The translations under genes and the position numbers were made by a program. Of a stretch of DNA of 64,000 nucleotides, positions 55,857-64,000 are shown piece by piece. Source of the stretch: Limnobacter parvus (GTDB taxonomy: Bacteria; Pseudomonadota; Gammaproteobacteria; Burkholderiales; Burkholderiaceae_B); assembly GCF_024623725.1 (NCBI RefSeq), contig NZ_JANKHG010000017.1:411265-475264 (forward strand). Direction: 5' to 3'. The notes below the pieces were generated by a model. The model saw only the letters and a list, made by a program, of their open reading frames with translations, had not been told where the DNA came from and ran no database searches. Each line of letters opens with the position of its first letter. Positions within the stretch are counted from its first letter, which is position 1.

Positions 55857-57401
55857 ATGGAGTTGTCCAGTTTTGTGTTGTCGGTGATCGAAGATTTGGG
55901 TGCAGATCTTGATCAGCCTACACGTTATGCCCGTTATGTGAATACTTTGGCCGCTGCGCTTCCTGGCAACGCATGCGCACTGCTCAAGAAAGAGGGCAAC
56001 GCACTGAAACCATTGGCTGTTCGTGGCCTTACGCCAGACAGCCTGGGCAGGCGCTTTGAATTAAATGAGCACCCTCGTTTGAACGCCATTGTGAATTACC
56101 GGGGTGTGACCCACTTTCCAAACAAATCGACATTGCCCGATCCTTATGATGGTTTGCTGGAAGGCGTGCATGTGGGTGATTTGAATGTGCACGACTGCAT
56201 GGGTTGCCCTTTGTATGTCAATGGCAAGCTTTGGGGAGCAATCACCCTGGACTCCCTGAAAGCTGGGGTGTTTGATGCGCGGGTTGAAAGGGCTATGGCC
56301 ATGTTTGCGCGTCTTGGTGAGGCTGTGGTGCATGTGGCTTCACTTTCGGAAAAGTCGGCCACATGGAAGGTTCAGGCGGCAGAATCGGCTGGGCTTGTTT
56401 CACTGGAGGGCTTGCAGGTTGCACGCCGTGAAATGATCGGCGACAGTCAGGTACTCCGCAATTTAAAGCAGGAGATTTTGACCGTGGCCAACAGCCAGTT
56501 GGCCGTGTTGGTGCATGGTGAAACCGGTGTGGGAAAAGAATTGGTGGCGCAAGCTTTGCATGCCATGTCAAATCGGGCGGGTTTGCCTTTGGTCGTCATC
56601 AATTGTGCGGCGTTGCCCGATCAGCTCATCGAAAGCGAATTGTTTGGTCATGTCAAAGGTGCCTTTTCAGGGGCAGACCGGGAACGCCTGGGAAAGTTTG
56701 AACTGGCCAATGGCGGCACCTTGTTTTTGGATGAGGTGGGTGAATTGAGTGCGTCGGCGCAAGCCAAGTTGCTTCGAGTGCTGCAAAGCGGGCAAGTGCA
56801 ACGCGTGGGCAGTGACAAAGAGCACAGGGTGGACGTGCGAATTGTGGCCGCAAGTAACCGGAATTTGTCGGAAGAAGTGAAAGAAGGGCGATTCAGAGCG
56901 GACCTATACCATCGCCTGTGCGCGTACCCCCTACACATTCCACCCCTTCGTGAACGCGGGGATGATGTGGTATTGCTGGCTGGCTATTATCTTGAACAGA
57001 ACCGCAGCCGGTTGCGGCTGCGAAATTTGAGGCTGGGCCGTGGTTGCGAAGCCGCTTTGAAGCGGTATGGCTGGCCCGGCAATGTTCGGGAGCTTGAACA
57101 CACGCTAGGTCGTGCTGCACTGAAAGCCAGGCGAGACGAGCCCGGGCCCATGGTGACCATTGAACTTGAGCACCTGGATTTGCACAACGACGAGCCGATG
57201 CAGCTTCAAAAAAGCCAGGCATCTCTCGGGCTGTTTCAGCCCATGGGGGGGCTAAGTTATCGCGATGCTGTTGATTCGTTTTCCAAAAGTCTAGTTGAGC
57301 AGGTTTTGCAACAACATGACGGAAATCGTGCCGCAGCCGCCAGGCAACTGGGGCTCGATTCCGGTAACTTTCACCGCATGTTGAAACGTTTGCAGCTTTA
57401 A
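55857..57401 (+). CDS. norR: NorR, nitric oxide-sensing sigma-54 activator
   Basis: The product is 514 residues. The N-terminal GAF domain keeps residues matching the E. coli mononitrosyl-iron ligand set: R74, D95, D98, C114 and D132. The AAA+ domain has Walker A at 221-228 (GETGVGKE), the sigma-54 contact loop GAFSGA at 268-273 (usually GAFTGA) and Walker B at 286-296. A Fis-type helix-turn-helix ends the protein (NRAAAARQLGLDSGNFHRMLKRL). NO binding relieves GAF inhibition and activates transcription, here most likely of hmp. It converges on cphA1 with a four-base overlap. Confidence 0.93.
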   Translation: MELSSFVLSVIEDLGADLDQPTRYARYVNTLAAALPGNACALLKKEGNALKPLAVRGLTPDSLGRRFELNEHPRLNAIVNYRGVTHFPNKSTLPDPYDGLLEGVHVGDLNVHDCMGCPLYVNGKLWGAITLDSLKAGVFDARVERAMAMFARLGEAVVHVASLSEKSATWKVQAAESAGLVSLEGLQVARREMIGDSQVLRNLKQEILTVANSQLAVLVHGETGVGKELVAQALHAMSNRAGLPLVVINCAALPDQLIESELFGHVKGAFSGADRERLGKFELANGGTLFLDEVGELSASAQAKLLRVLQSGQVQRVGSDKEHRVDVRIVAASNRNLSEEVKEGRFRADLYHRLCAYPLHIPPLRERGDDVVLLAGYYLEQNRSRLRLRNLRLGRGCEAALKRYGWPGNVRELEHTLGRAALKARRDEPGPMVTIELEHLDLHNDEPMQLQKSQASLGLFQPMGGLSYRDAVDSFSKSLVEQVLQQHDGNRAAAARQLGLDSGNFHRMLKRLQL

Positions 57402-60004
57402 ACGCGTGCAGTTTCACCCGAAGTATTGTCTTGAAGGTATTGCAGTGCCTCATTCACCTGGTCGATCAACACCAACACCAAATGATCAGCAACGGTTTCA
57501 TCCAGTGCCATTTGAATGGCTTTGAATTCCCCGCGCACTTCGACTACCTTCGGTTTATTCTCTGATGTGGCCAGTGCAATGCCTTGCTGCAACAGGGAAA
57601 GTGTTTCGCCGTCGGGCCGTCCCCGTTGGCAGGCGTCCTCGTACAAAATAATGTGATCAAAGAAACCGCCGACCAAGCGCCCTTGTTCAATGATGTCTTG
57701 ATCGCGTCGATCGCCTGCCGCACTGATCACGACAGTGCGTCGAATTGCGGGGATGTTTTTCAGCGTGTTCACCAGTGTAGACACCGCATCGGGGTTGTGC
57801 CCATAGTCAGCAATGACCGAGCCACCTTTGTGTTTGAAGAAGTTAAACCGGCCAGGTACGGTGTCGGGTGTCGATTGAAAACTGCCCAGTGCGGCCCGTA
57901 TGGTCGTGAAGGGCACATTCAGGCCTAGCGCTGCGGCAATTGCGCACATCACGTTTTGAACCTGGAAGGTGAAAAGGCCGTTGTTGGTCAAGGGCACATC
58001 CATTAAATCCACGGTTTTTTCAATGCCGTCGTAGCTGATGTTGATCACTCGGCCATCATGAATAATCACGGGGCGCCCTTTGGCCTTGTGAGCAGCCACA
58101 ATCGGGTTGTCTGGGTTGCTGGTAAAAAACAGAACACGCCCCGGTGTCAGCTTGGCCATGCCAGCGGCGTGTTTGTCGTCTGCATTGAGTACTGCAAGCC
58201 CGTTTGGAGCCACGTTCTGTACCAGAACGCTTTTTAACAGCGCGAGGTCTTCTACGCTGTCGATGAAATTCAAACCCAGGTGGTCGCCTTCGCCAATGTT
58301 GGTAACGATGCCCACATCGCACATGTCAAAGCCCAGCCCTTCGCGCAACATACCACCGCGTGCGCATTCAAGCACAGCAGCATCGGCTTCAGGGTGTACC
58401 AGCACCTTGTGCGCACTTTTTGGGCCGCTGCAATCACCGGTGTCGATCAGGTGGCCATTCACCACCACACCTTCAGTGCCGGTGAAGCCGACACGCAGGT
58501 TGTGATAACGCAAAATTTGTTCGATCAAGCGCACTGTGGTGGTTTTACCATTGGTTCCGGTCACCGCGACCACAGGAATGCGGCCGTTTTCGTCTTTCTT
58601 GAACATCAGGTCGATGACCGCAGCACCCACGTCCCGGCTTTTGCCGATGGATGGTTCCAAGTGCATTCGCAAGCCGGGTGCCGCATTCAATTCAACAATG
58701 CCTCCGCCTTGGGCTTCCAGTGATTCATCTACCCGTTCACACACCACATCCACGCCGCATACTTCAATGCCAATTTGTTGTGCAGCCTGAATCACCATTT
58801 CTGCCATTGCGGGGTGCACATTGTCTGTAACATCGGTAGCGCTGCCGCCAGTGCTTAGGTTGGCATTATTGCGCAACACCACGCGCACGCCTTGTTCAGG
58901 CACTGATTGCGAGGTGAATCCTTGCTTCTTGATTCGGGCAATTGCAATTTCATCAAGTCGAAGCTTGCTGAGCGCGCTACCGTGGCCTTCGCCACGCAAG
59001 GGGTTTCTATTTTCGATTTCCACCAATTCTTCAATGGTGTGTACGCCATCACCAACCACGGAGGGCGGTTCGCGTCGCGCAGCGGCCACCAGTTTGTCGC
59101 CAACCACCAAAAACCGGTAATCGTGGCCGGGAATGAATTCCTCCACAATTGGCACGCCGCTGCCGTATTTCTTGGCGGCATCAAAGGCAACTTTCAAGTG
59201 TTCCTCATCCACAATATTTACCGTGACGCCCTTGCCTTGGTTGCCATCGCTGGGTTTGATTACCACGCCTTTTTTTGTAATCCTGGTCAGCTCACGGAAT
59301 GCTTCTAGTGCCTCGTCGAAGGTTTTAACCAGTTTGCCTTTGGGTGTTGGAATTCCAGCAGCTGAAAGAATTGTTTTGGTGAGGTCTTTGTCTTGCGCAA
59401 TTTCTTCAGAAATAGCACAGGTGGTGTCAGTTTCAGCTGCTTGAATGCGGCGTGCTTTGGACCCCCAGCCCAGTTGTACAAGGCTGCCTTGGGTCAAGCG
59501 GCGTATTGGTATTCCGCGGCGCAGGGCAGCATTTACTATCGACCCTGTGCTTGGGCCAAGCTTGCAGCTTTCAAAAATGTCCTTCAACTTGTCGATGGCC
59601 GCCTTGGCATCAAATTCTTCGCCGGCCACGGCTGCCAAAATGAGCTGATGGGCCTCTTCAAAAGCGACGCGTGCCAAGTCTTCTTCCTCATATTGAACCA
59701 CCACACGGAAGTAGCCCGTGGTGATGTTGTCGGAAACATGGGCAAAGGTGACTTGTGAACCCGCCTCCACCTGAAGTCGCAAAGCGGTACGACCAAGAAT
59801 GTGCGCCAGTGCAATGTTGCTTTGCTCGAATCCTGTGGCACGCAGTGAACCAATACCGGGCAGCGCACTGCGTACCCGCATTTCAATGTTGGCGAAGCGG
59901 TCATAAAGCCGCTCATTTTCCTCACAAAACACCAGCGCTTCCATGCTGGTGTTTTTGCTCCACAAGTTTGGGCCGCGCAGGGCCCGGATGCGTTCAATTT
60001 TCAT
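57398..60004 (-). CDS. cphA: Cyanophycin synthetase CphA1
   Basis: The product is 868 residues and polymerises aspartate and arginine into cyanophycin, a nitrogen store. An N domain (1-160) is followed by an ATP-grasp domain (about 210-470, VVIKPSDGNQGKGVTV and ELNAAPGLRMHL) that adds Asp, and a Mur-ligase domain with an intact P-loop at 482-490 (VTGTNGKTTT) and DYGHNPDA that adds Arg. The N-domain HxxEH hydrolase motif seen in some homologues is changed (H68-I-L-G-R72), so primer-making activity is probably lost. The ATG at 60004 is 36 bases after cphA2. Confidence 0.95.
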   Translation of the reverse strand: MKIERIRALRGPNLWSKNTSMEALVFCEENERLYDRFANIEMRVRSALPGIGSLRATGFEQSNIALAHILGRTALRLQVEAGSQVTFAHVSDNITTGYFRVVVQYEEEDLARVAFEEAHQLILAAVAGEEFDAKAAIDKLKDIFESCKLGPSTGSIVNAALRRGIPIRRLTQGSLVQLGWGSKARRIQAAETDTTCAISEEIAQDKDLTKTILSAAGIPTPKGKLVKTFDEALEAFRELTRITKKGVVIKPSDGNQGKGVTVNIVDEEHLKVAFDAAKKYGSGVPIVEEFIPGHDYRFLVVGDKLVAAARREPPSVVGDGVHTIEELVEIENRNPLRGEGHGSALSKLRLDEIAIARIKKQGFTSQSVPEQGVRVVLRNNANLSTGGSATDVTDNVHPAMAEMVIQAAQQIGIEVCGVDVVCERVDESLEAQGGGIVELNAAPGLRMHLEPSIGKSRDVGAAVIDLMFKKDENGRIPVVAVTGTNGKTTTVRLIEQILRYHNLRVGFTGTEGVVVNGHLIDTGDCSGPKSAHKVLVHPEADAAVLECARGGMLREGLGFDMCDVGIVTNIGEGDHLGLNFIDSVEDLALLKSVLVQNVAPNGLAVLNADDKHAAGMAKLTPGRVLFFTSNPDNPIVAAHKAKGRPVIIHDGRVINISYDGIEKTVDLMDVPLTNNGLFTFQVQNVMCAIAAALGLNVPFTTIRAALGSFQSTPDTVPGRFNFFKHKGGSVIADYGHNPDAVSTLVNTLKNIPAIRRTVVISAAGDRRDQDIIEQGRLVGGFFDHIILYEDACQRGRPDGETLSLLQQGIALATSENKPKVVEVRGEFKAIQMALDETVADHLVLVLIDQVNEALQYLQDNTSGETARV

Positions 60005-60040
60005 GATTCTTGTTTACCTTGTTGATACGTCGGCATGAAT

Positions 60041-62233
60041 TCAATAGCGTTGCCGAATGTCGGCGCGCAGCAGGTTGTGAGGAACATCCATGGCCCATCC
60101 AGACGCTGCCAGTGCCAGTGTCTTGATCAGGTTGAGCGGGGGCTGCCTCAGTGAAATTGGTGTGCGGGCCTCCGCTTCAGCTCGGTTGCCTTTGAAGTGA
60201 ATGCTGTCGCCTTGGCAAACAACCGCCATGCCACCGTTTTTTACATGCTCATCAACAACTGGATTGTCTGCTATCGCGCTGATCCAGATGACTTTGCCGT
60301 CGCACAGTTCCTTCAAGGGCAACAGGCTGACTTCATCGGCATTGATCACTGCATGGCCACTGCTTAGCACCAGGTCAATCACTGTGCGCATCACGTTGAA
60401 ATGTTGTTCCCTATTCAAAATGTCCCATTCGTCGAGACCATTTATCGAGCCCAGGCTGGTGATGATGGCCAGGCTGGAGCGGTCAAAGGGCAGGCCTTCA
60501 GACAAAATTGCGCTTGCCTTGACCTGCATCACCACCGTGTCCAGGTTCTTGTTGATCAGGCAGTTTCGTCCAGCTTGCCAGTTTGCAGAGGGTGTGATGG
60601 TGATCACCCGACCATTCATCACCAAGCCCTGGTCACAAGCCAAACCCACGCGGTGCCCTTGATCTTGCAGAATCTCAGTTAATTCGGGGCCAAATCCAAG
60701 AATTTCATCGCCACCTGAGTAGGAGATGGTAGGAATTCGACCATTTGCTTCGCCAGGAAACAGGGATTCGATGATGGGTTTGCCCACGTTGCGCGCCTGA
60801 CCCTTGGCGGGTTTGATGTGCATTAGTAAGCCGGGGCCTGCATTGACTTCCACCACAGCCAGCGACTGCGTTTTGGGCGGCTGGTCGATGTGTTCACACA
60901 CCAAGTCGATTCCAGCAACATCAAGACCCACCACGCGCGCTGCCGTGCAGCACAGGCGCGCAATTTCGGGGTGAATCAAGTCTGTGACGTCCTCTGACGC
61001 GTTGCTGTTGCGTTCAATTACGACCTGTGCACCGGCGGGCACCACTGAATCTGCGGTGTAGCCCTGGCGTTGTACTTCCAGGGAAACCACTGGATTGGTT
61101 TGAATTCGAATGGTTTTAAGCGGTGTGATTTCAGTTTCCCCACGGCGAGGATCGGTATTAATTTGCTGGTCGATCAGGGCTTGCAATGTTGATTGTCCAT
61201 CGCCGTGTACGCAAACCAGTTCGCCACGTGACACGGCTGCCACCTGGTAATTCACCACCAAAACCCGGTGCTCAACACCACGAATGAATTTCTCAACAAT
61301 GACGCCGCTGTAGCTTTCCTCGTAGGCCAACGCCCAGGCTTTTTCAATGTCCGTTTGCTTATCAAGTTCAAGCGAAACGCCGCGCCCCTGGTTGCCGTCC
61401 ACTGGTTTAACCACCACAGGCAGTCCAATTTCTTGAGCAATTTCCCAAGCCCGCTCTGCAGTTTTTGCGAATTCGCCTTCGGGGACTGGTACGCCACACT
61501 GGGCCAATAGGTCTTTGCACAGATCTTTGTCCGAGGCAATGCCTTCAGCAATTGCCGAGGTTTTGGAGGTTTCAGCAGTCCAGATTCGTTGTTGCTGCTC
61601 GCCATGACCCAACTGCACCAGGTTGCCATCGTTCAGGCGAACAATCGGAATGCGGCGTGCATAGGCGGCATCAAGAATATGTTGGGTGCTTGGGCCCAGG
61701 CCGTGCATGTCGCAATGGCGCTTGATTGTCTTAAGTTCAGCTTGTAAATCGTATTCGGTGTCTTCGATCGCGGCGTGTAGCAGGCGTACGCCCGCTTCCA
61801 GGCAGGCCATGCCCACCACCGGGTCGGGCGTGCGAAACACCATTTTATAAACACCTTCCTTGCTGGTCATTCGTGCTTTGCCAAAACCCACTTCCAGGCC
61901 CGCTTGGGTGTGAAGCTCGATTACGATGTGTTCCAGCATGTGGGCGGCGTAGGTGCCTTCACGTACCCGGAGCAAAAATCCGCCTGGTTCCCCGATTCCA
62001 CAGCGGTGGTCAACCAAACCGGGTAGCCAAGTCGTTAATCGTTCATAAAAACCTGGCAGCAGGTTAGAAGGGAATTGTTCCAGTTCTTGAATATCCACCA
62101 ACGCTTCAATACAACTTCGATAGGTCCAGATGTTTGGGCCGTCAAGCCACATTGTTCGGAGTATTACAAGGCGTTTTTGCGTCATAAGCTGGGCATCGGC
62201 AGGATTAGTTTCTAGGATTGGTTTTTCAGTCAA
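60041..62233 (-). CDS. cphA2: Cyanophycin synthetase paralogue (CphA2-type)
   Basis: The product is 730 residues, homologous to CphA1 but shorter. The ATP-grasp domain is intact (VVVKPVDGNQGRGVSLEL, VEVNAGPGLLMHIKP). At the Mur-ligase P-loop the sequence reads SYSGGDEI (504-511) instead of GTNGKTTT, and the domain is truncated, so it cannot add Arg. The N domain keeps an HxxEH zinc-type motif (H98-M-L-E-H102, E106). CphA2 enzymes join beta-Asp-Arg dipeptides, which uses only one ligase site. The TTG start has GGAG 6 bases upstream. It is transcribed together with cphA1 and divergent from the ABC gene. Confidence 0.88.
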   Translation of the reverse strand: MTEKPILETNPADAQLMTQKRLVILRTMWLDGPNIWTYRSCIEALVDIQELEQFPSNLLPGFYERLTTWLPGLVDHRCGIGEPGGFLLRVREGTYAAHMLEHIVIELHTQAGLEVGFGKARMTSKEGVYKMVFRTPDPVVGMACLEAGVRLLHAAIEDTEYDLQAELKTIKRHCDMHGLGPSTQHILDAAYARRIPIVRLNDGNLVQLGHGEQQQRIWTAETSKTSAIAEGIASDKDLCKDLLAQCGVPVPEGEFAKTAERAWEIAQEIGLPVVVKPVDGNQGRGVSLELDKQTDIEKAWALAYEESYSGVIVEKFIRGVEHRVLVVNYQVAAVSRGELVCVHGDGQSTLQALIDQQINTDPRRGETEITPLKTIRIQTNPVVSLEVQRQGYTADSVVPAGAQVVIERNSNASEDVTDLIHPEIARLCCTAARVVGLDVAGIDLVCEHIDQPPKTQSLAVVEVNAGPGLLMHIKPAKGQARNVGKPIIESLFPGEANGRIPTISYSGGDEILGFGPELTEILQDQGHRVGLACDQGLVMNGRVITITPSANWQAGRNCLINKNLDTVVMQVKASAILSEGLPFDRSSLAIITSLGSINGLDEWDILNREQHFNVMRTVIDLVLSSGHAVINADEVSLLPLKELCDGKVIWISAIADNPVVDEHVKNGGMAVVCQGDSIHFKGNRAEAEARTPISLRQPPLNLIKTLALAASGWAMDVPHNLLRADIRQRY

Positions 62234-62302
62234 TGTTAACTCCGTGTCGCTGGAAATAGTGGTGTAACATCAGCGAATTCGTGAACTGAGGGGGTAATCT
62301 CA

Positions 62303-64000
62303 TTGAAAATCGTTGGATTTTCACCGTCTGAAAACGAGGTACAACGCCTCTCAGAGGTATGGGCCGCAAATTCACCAACCCAAGCAGTGTTTGTGGCTGA
62401 CATGAACACTCGATGTGAGTTTTCAAGAAGCCTTGTAGCCTTTAACGCAAATGAATTAATTGTGGTAGACAAGGAATCGGAAGTGCCTGTTTTTAAGGCT
62501 CCTTTTTCGGCCATTGAGAAAATTTCAATGTCGGATCATTCCGGGCTTTCTACGGTTTTGGTGCAGGTAACGTCAGGTCAGGTATTCCGTTTTTATACCA
62601 GCTTCAGTTTGCATCGCGCGCTTGAGGAATTTGTAGGGCTTCTGGAAGCGGCTGTGCGTGAATTTGAGCACGGTACAGCCCATGTTGCCCAGATTCAGCA
62701 CCCGGTTCCTCAGTTGTTGGCTGACGAAGATCTTGAGGAAGCTGGGTTCGAGGAACCAGTTTCGTCTCGGGCTTTGTTGCGCCTGTGGCGATTCGCGCAT
62801 CCGTATCGCTGGCGTTTGCTGGCGGGTTTGTTGCTGACTTTGATGTCGACAGCGGCCACCTTGGTTGCGCCCTATTTGTCGATGCCCTTGATGGATGAAG
62901 TGTTAATTCCCTTCCAGAATGGCGAGCCAATGAACACCGAGTTGGCGACCCTCTATTTAAGTGCATTGTTAGTTTCTGCAGTGGTGGCGGCGGCCTTAAG
63001 TTGGGCCCGAACCTATCTGCTGGCGCTGGTTTCAGAGCGAATTGGTTCCGACTTGCGTACCACCACTTTCAATCACCTGATGAGCTTGTCGTTGGACTAC
63101 TTCAGCGCGAAGCGAACCGGTGATTTGATTGCCCGTGTCAGCTCTGAAACAGACCGCATTAATTTGTTTCTGTCTTTGCATGCACTCGATTTCATCACCG
63201 ATGTGATCATGATCGTGATGACCGCGATTATCTTGATGAACATTGATTTTGAGCTGGCTTTGCTCACTTTGCTTCCACTGCCCATCATCGCGTGGATGAT
63301 CCACATGGTGCGCGAAAAGCTGCGCACCGGCTTTGAGAAAGTGGACCGGGTGTGGGGTGAAGTGACCAATATTTTGACTGACACGATTCCCGGTATTCGC
63401 GTGGTGAAAGCTTTCGCACAAGAACGCCGCGAATCAGACCGCTTTTTGAATGCGAACCTGCGCAATCTGGAAGTGAACGATCGAATCAACAAAACATGGT
63501 CGCTGTTCGCACCCACAGTTAGTTTTTTGACCGAGTTGGGTATTTTGGTGATCTGGGCCTCGGGCATCTGGATGATCATGAACAACGAAATCACGGTGGG
63601 TGTGCTGACTGCATTTCTGGCCTACATTGGCCGCTTCTACACTCGCCTAGATTCCATGAGCCGGATTGTGTCAGTCACCCAAAAGGCAGCCGCGGGTTCC
63701 AAACGAATTTTTGACATTCTTGATTACAAGTCTTCTGTGCCTGAAGCAGTGAACCCGGTGAATATTGATCACTTGAAGGGTGAACTGGAATTGCGCAATG
63801 TGTCATTCCGCTACGGCAGCAGGCAGGTACTGGACAACGTGAACCTGAAAGTAAAGCAGGGCGAGATGGTGGGCCTGGTCGGGCACAGTGGCTCAGGCAA
63901 GTCAACACTGGTGAATTTGCTTTGCCGATTTTATGACGTTAGCGACGGTCAGGTGTTGGCCGACGGCATTGACATTCGCCAAATCGAAATGGCCAGCTAC
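62303..64000 (+). CDS. ABC transporter with fused permease and ATPase, cyanophycin-associated (3' truncated by window)
   Basis: The open frame runs 566 codons to the right edge. Residues 1 to about 155 form an extra N-terminal domain (KIVGFSPSENEVQRLSEVWA, then a PH-like beta pattern EKISMSDHSGLSTVLVQVTS). A six-helix exporter-type transmembrane domain follows (about 160-470: RWRLLAGLLLTLMSTAATL, DYFSAKRTGDLIARVSSETD). The nucleotide-binding domain begins near 490 with Walker A GHSGSGKST at about 530; signature and Walker B motifs lie outside. The TTG at 62303 has GAGGGGG 8 bases upstream. It is divergent from cphA2 and matches the exporter family found next to cyanophycin genes; the substrate is unknown. 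Confidence 0.85.
   Translation, partial: MKIVGFSPSENEVQRLSEVWAANSPTQAVFVADMNTRCEFSRSLVAFNANELIVVDKESEVPVFKAPFSAIEKISMSDHSGLSTVLVQVTSGQVFRFYTSFSLHRALEEFVGLLEAAVREFEHGTAHVAQIQHPVPQLLADEDLEEAGFEEPVSSRALLRLWRFAHPYRWRLLAGLLLTLMSTAATLVAPYLSMPLMDEVLIPFQNGEPMNTELATLYLSALLVSAVVAAALSWARTYLLALVSERIGSDLRTTTFNHLMSLSLDYFSAKRTGDLIARVSSETDRINLFLSLHALDFITDVIMIVMTAIILMNIDFELALLTLLPLPIIAWMIHMVREKLRTGFEKVDRVWGEVTNILTDTIPGIRVVKAFAQERRESDRFLNANLRNLEVNDRINKTWSLFAPTVSFLTELGILVIWASGIWMIMNNEITVGVLTAFLAYIGRFYTRLDSMSRIVSVTQKAAAGSKRIFDILDYKSSVPEAVNPVNIDHLKGELELRNVSFRYGSRQVLDNVNLKVKQGEMVGLVGHSGSGKSTLVNLLCRFYDVSDGQVLADGIDIRQIEMASY

Noticed and set aside
62604-62966. Minus-strand frame of 120 codons near the right end
   Set aside because: It is the reverse shadow of the ABC transporter, which is open on the plus strand to the window edge.

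Overview
This window is chromosomal DNA of a betaproteobacterium of the order Burkholderiales. The evidence is gene order: leuC-(entericidin)-leuD-leuB-asd-fimV-truA-trpF-trpB-trpA-accD-folC-dedD-cvpA-purF, ndk-rlmN-rodZ-ispG-hisS-yfgM-bamB-der, and surE-pcm-nlpD-rlmD are all Burkholderiales blocks. Base composition looks moderate rather than GC-rich, and a cyanophycin locus is present, so a Limnobacter-like organism is my best guess (inference). Coding density is high and no insertion sequence, prophage or CRISPR array is visible.

Layout. (1) 1-1727: small accessory genes, a CesT-like chaperone and an ECF sigma factor, probably the edge of a type III secretion locus lying to the left. (2) 1982-9944: parE, convergent with an SOS mutagenesis operon lexA-imuA-imuB-dnaE2 under one LexA box. 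(3) 10195-14745: yaaA-surE-pcm-nlpD-rlmD; rpoS, normally between nlpD and rlmD in relatives, is absent. (4) 14913-24668: a Bax-inhibitor-1 protein, then ndk, rlmN, rodZ, ispG, hisS, yfgM, bamB and der (translation, isoprenoid, cell-shape and envelope functions). (5) 24665-30017: a mixed stretch with an Mpo1-like protein, a CBS-pair protein, an FAD oxidoreductase, aroC, an MFS transporter and a lipoprotein M48 peptidase. (6) 30141-46911: a long co-directional run for leucine, aspartate-family and tryptophan biosynthesis, fimV, truA, accD, folC, a SPOR protein, cvpA, purF and lysC, followed by tRNA-Ser(GCT). (7) 47241-54486: a signalling and stress island with three response regulators, two HD-GYP response regulators (one split by an in-frame stop), a NarL-type kinase/regulator pair, CsbD-like, DUF1328 and BON proteins. 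(8) 54502-57401: divergent hmp and norR for nitric oxide detoxification. (9) 57398-64000: cyanophycin locus with cphA1, a paralogue cphA2 and a divergent ABC exporter-like gene that runs off the window.

Most notable points: the two cyanophycin synthetases have complementary defects (CphA1 keeps the Mur-ligase P-loop but has lost the N-domain HxxEH site, while CphA2 keeps HxxEH and lost the P-loop); the neighbouring ABC protein carries an extra N-terminal domain of about 155 residues; an HD-GYP gene is cut by a single in-frame TAA; hmp-norR has a candidate sigma-54 promoter and several palindromes; rpoS, pilW and hfq are missing from their usual places.
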